The notes beneath the pieces are model-generated. The model did no database searches. It had not been told where the DNA came from and saw only the letters and a program-made list of their open reading frames with translations. This document shows positions 63,358-64,000 of a stretch of 64,000 nucleotides of DNA, piece by piece. The position numbers were made by a program, and so were the translations under genes. This DNA comes from Bacilli bacterium (GTDB taxonomy: Bacteria; Bacillota_I; Bacilli_A; RF39; UBA660), in contig JAFUTO010000018.1 of NCBI GenBank assembly GCA_017484205.1, forward strand, positions 1-64,000, written 5' to 3'. Position 1 is the first letter of the stretch. Each line of letters opens with the position of its first letter.

Positions 63358-64000
63358 TTACCCATTATTTGTTTGATTCACTACACCTGGCGTTGCCGGT
63401 GTTACCGGTGCCACTGGAGTAGGATTTGGTGTTGGAGTTGTTCCAACACTTGGCGTACTCGTAGTTGGAGTACTTGGAGTGCTAACTGGAGTAACTGTTG
63501 GAGTTACTGGAGTTGCACTTGTAGTTTGCGCTACTGTAGATGTTTGTGGCGCTACTGGAGTTACTGGTTTTTGAACTGGTGTTGGAGTTGGAACTACTGG
63601 TTTTTCAGCAGTCACTGCTTCAGGTTTCTTTTCTTCAGCAGGTTTTTCTTCTCCTGACACTTGAGCTTTTTCAAATTTAGCTCCATTTGGTAACTCTGGT
63701 GCCTCATCATCTATAGTATTAGTTTCTTGAATTGGAGGCAAAGTTATACCTTGTGCATCCAAATAATCAATTAAATATTTTGTTGGATTACTTCTAATCA
63801 TTCTACCATCTGATGTTTTACGATATATCAAATGACTTTTTGGTACATTGTTTTCATCAACATAGAATTCTGAAATATCCGCGATTTCTCTTTTAAATTT
63901 CTTTGTTACTTTATCTTGTCTACCTCTTATACATACACCTAATTGAATATATCTATATACAGTTGTTAAGAATTGCGTAACATCTTGACTTGTTTCCATC
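63358..64000 (-). CDS. tadA: C-terminal part of TadA/CpaF-type ATPase with Pro/Thr-rich tail (partial)
   Basis: The gene enters from the right edge; the Met at 63999 may be internal. The first 85 residues (SQDVTQFLTTVYRYIQLGVCIRGRQDK, REIADISEFY as landmarks) fit the end of CpaF/TadA ATPases, where the basic strand and IxEI motif follow the catalytic core. After that come about 125 residues of Pro, Thr, Val and Ala repeats (PTPVQKPVTPVAP and similar). The ATPase is cytoplasmic, so this tail is unusual. Its place before tadB supports the call; the catalytic core itself lies outside the window. Confidence 0.7.
   Translation of the reverse strand, partial: METSQDVTQFLTTVYRYIQLGVCIRGRQDKVTKKFKREIADISEFYVDENNVPKSHLIYRKTSDGRMIRSNPTKYLIDYLDAQGITLPPIQETNTIDDEAPELPNGAKFEKAQVSGEEKPAEEKKPEAVTAEKPVVPTPTPVQKPVTPVAPQTSTVAQTTSATPVTPTVTPVSTPSTPTTSTPSVGTTPTPNPTPVAPVTPATPGVVNQTNNG

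Noticed and set aside
63340-63657. Plus-strand frame rich in Trp, Cys, Ser and Arg
   Set aside because: It is the antisense of the Pro/Thr repeats of the TadA tail; its composition is not protein-like.
46570-64000. Reading the cluster as a standard integrative conjugative element
   Set aside because: No relaxase, integrase, excisionase, attachment repeat or tRNA-end insertion is visible in the window. It remains possible that these lie beyond 64000.
1-64000. Mycoplasma-type genetic code (TGA as Trp)
   Set aside because: Genes such as smpB end in TGA at the expected length, and Trp is coded by TGG in conserved positions.
1-64000. tRNA genes, rRNA genes and CRISPR arrays
   Set aside because: No T-arm/acceptor pairs apart from tmRNA, no rRNA-like stretch and no regularly spaced direct repeats were found on either strand.

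Overview
The window is a strongly AT-rich bacterial chromosome segment that looks like a low-GC Gram-positive of the Bacilli/Tenericutes border, for example an uncultured gut RF39-type lineage. The evidence is the gene content (ruvAB, priA-fmt, tig, yutD, yunB, yrrN/yrrO-greA, smpB-rnr-ssrA), AGGAGG-type ribosome binding sites, a tmRNA tag ending in LAFA as in Mollicutes, and TGA used as a stop (for example in smpB), which rules out the Mycoplasma code. Species assignment is inference. Almost all genes lie on the minus strand. No rRNA, tRNA, CRISPR array or intact insertion sequence was found.

Bases 1-7300 hold a deoxyinosine glycosylase operon, an alpha/beta hydrolase, a frameshifted PPP-type phosphatase behind recG, a small membrane protein and a Fic protein. 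Bases 7300-46550 are mainly housekeeping: the Holliday-junction genes ruvA and ruvB, priA-fmt, trigger factor, a yutD/DUF4015/yunB cluster, nrnA-ackA-phosphatase-lysS, dusB, an NAGPA-type glycosidase, a degenerate and membrane-anchored phosphoglycerate mutase homologue, greA with two U32 proteins, a Rieske-FAD oxidoreductase next to superoxide dismutase, a guanine deaminase-like enzyme, ssrA-smpB-rnr, rmuC, a rhodanese and a cation antiporter. Many operons also carry one unrecognised protein with a single N-terminal membrane segment.

Between these genes are several small transcription units too short for normal gene calling, each with a -35/-10 pair at 17 bp spacing and a terminator hairpin. 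There are four candidate structured RNAs (about 2961-3052 minus, 7414-7547 plus, 15661-15771 plus, 15825-15871 plus). There is also a complete-looking type I toxin-antitoxin module at 41141-41465: a 27-residue hydrophobic peptide with a sequestered ribosome binding site, an antisense RNA with its own consensus promoter, and a LexA-box-like dyad inside the toxin promoter.

Bases 46570-64000 are the most unusual part. A single-direction cluster joins Tad-pilus genes (TadA C-terminus, TadB, TadC, a Flp-like pilin, two TadE-like pseudopilins, a CpaE/TadZ-like ATPase) directly to a type IV secretion set (VirB2-like pilin, VirB6-like channel, VirB3/PrgI-like protein, VirB4 split into two genes, a C39-like peptidase, VirD4 coupling protein). 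A DUF1016-type nuclease sits inside. Internal promoters precede the Flp pilin, the VirB2-like pilin and the VirB6-like gene. No relaxase or integrase is visible, so this could be a hybrid cell-surface or secretion machine rather than a normal conjugative element; its function is not known from the sequence.
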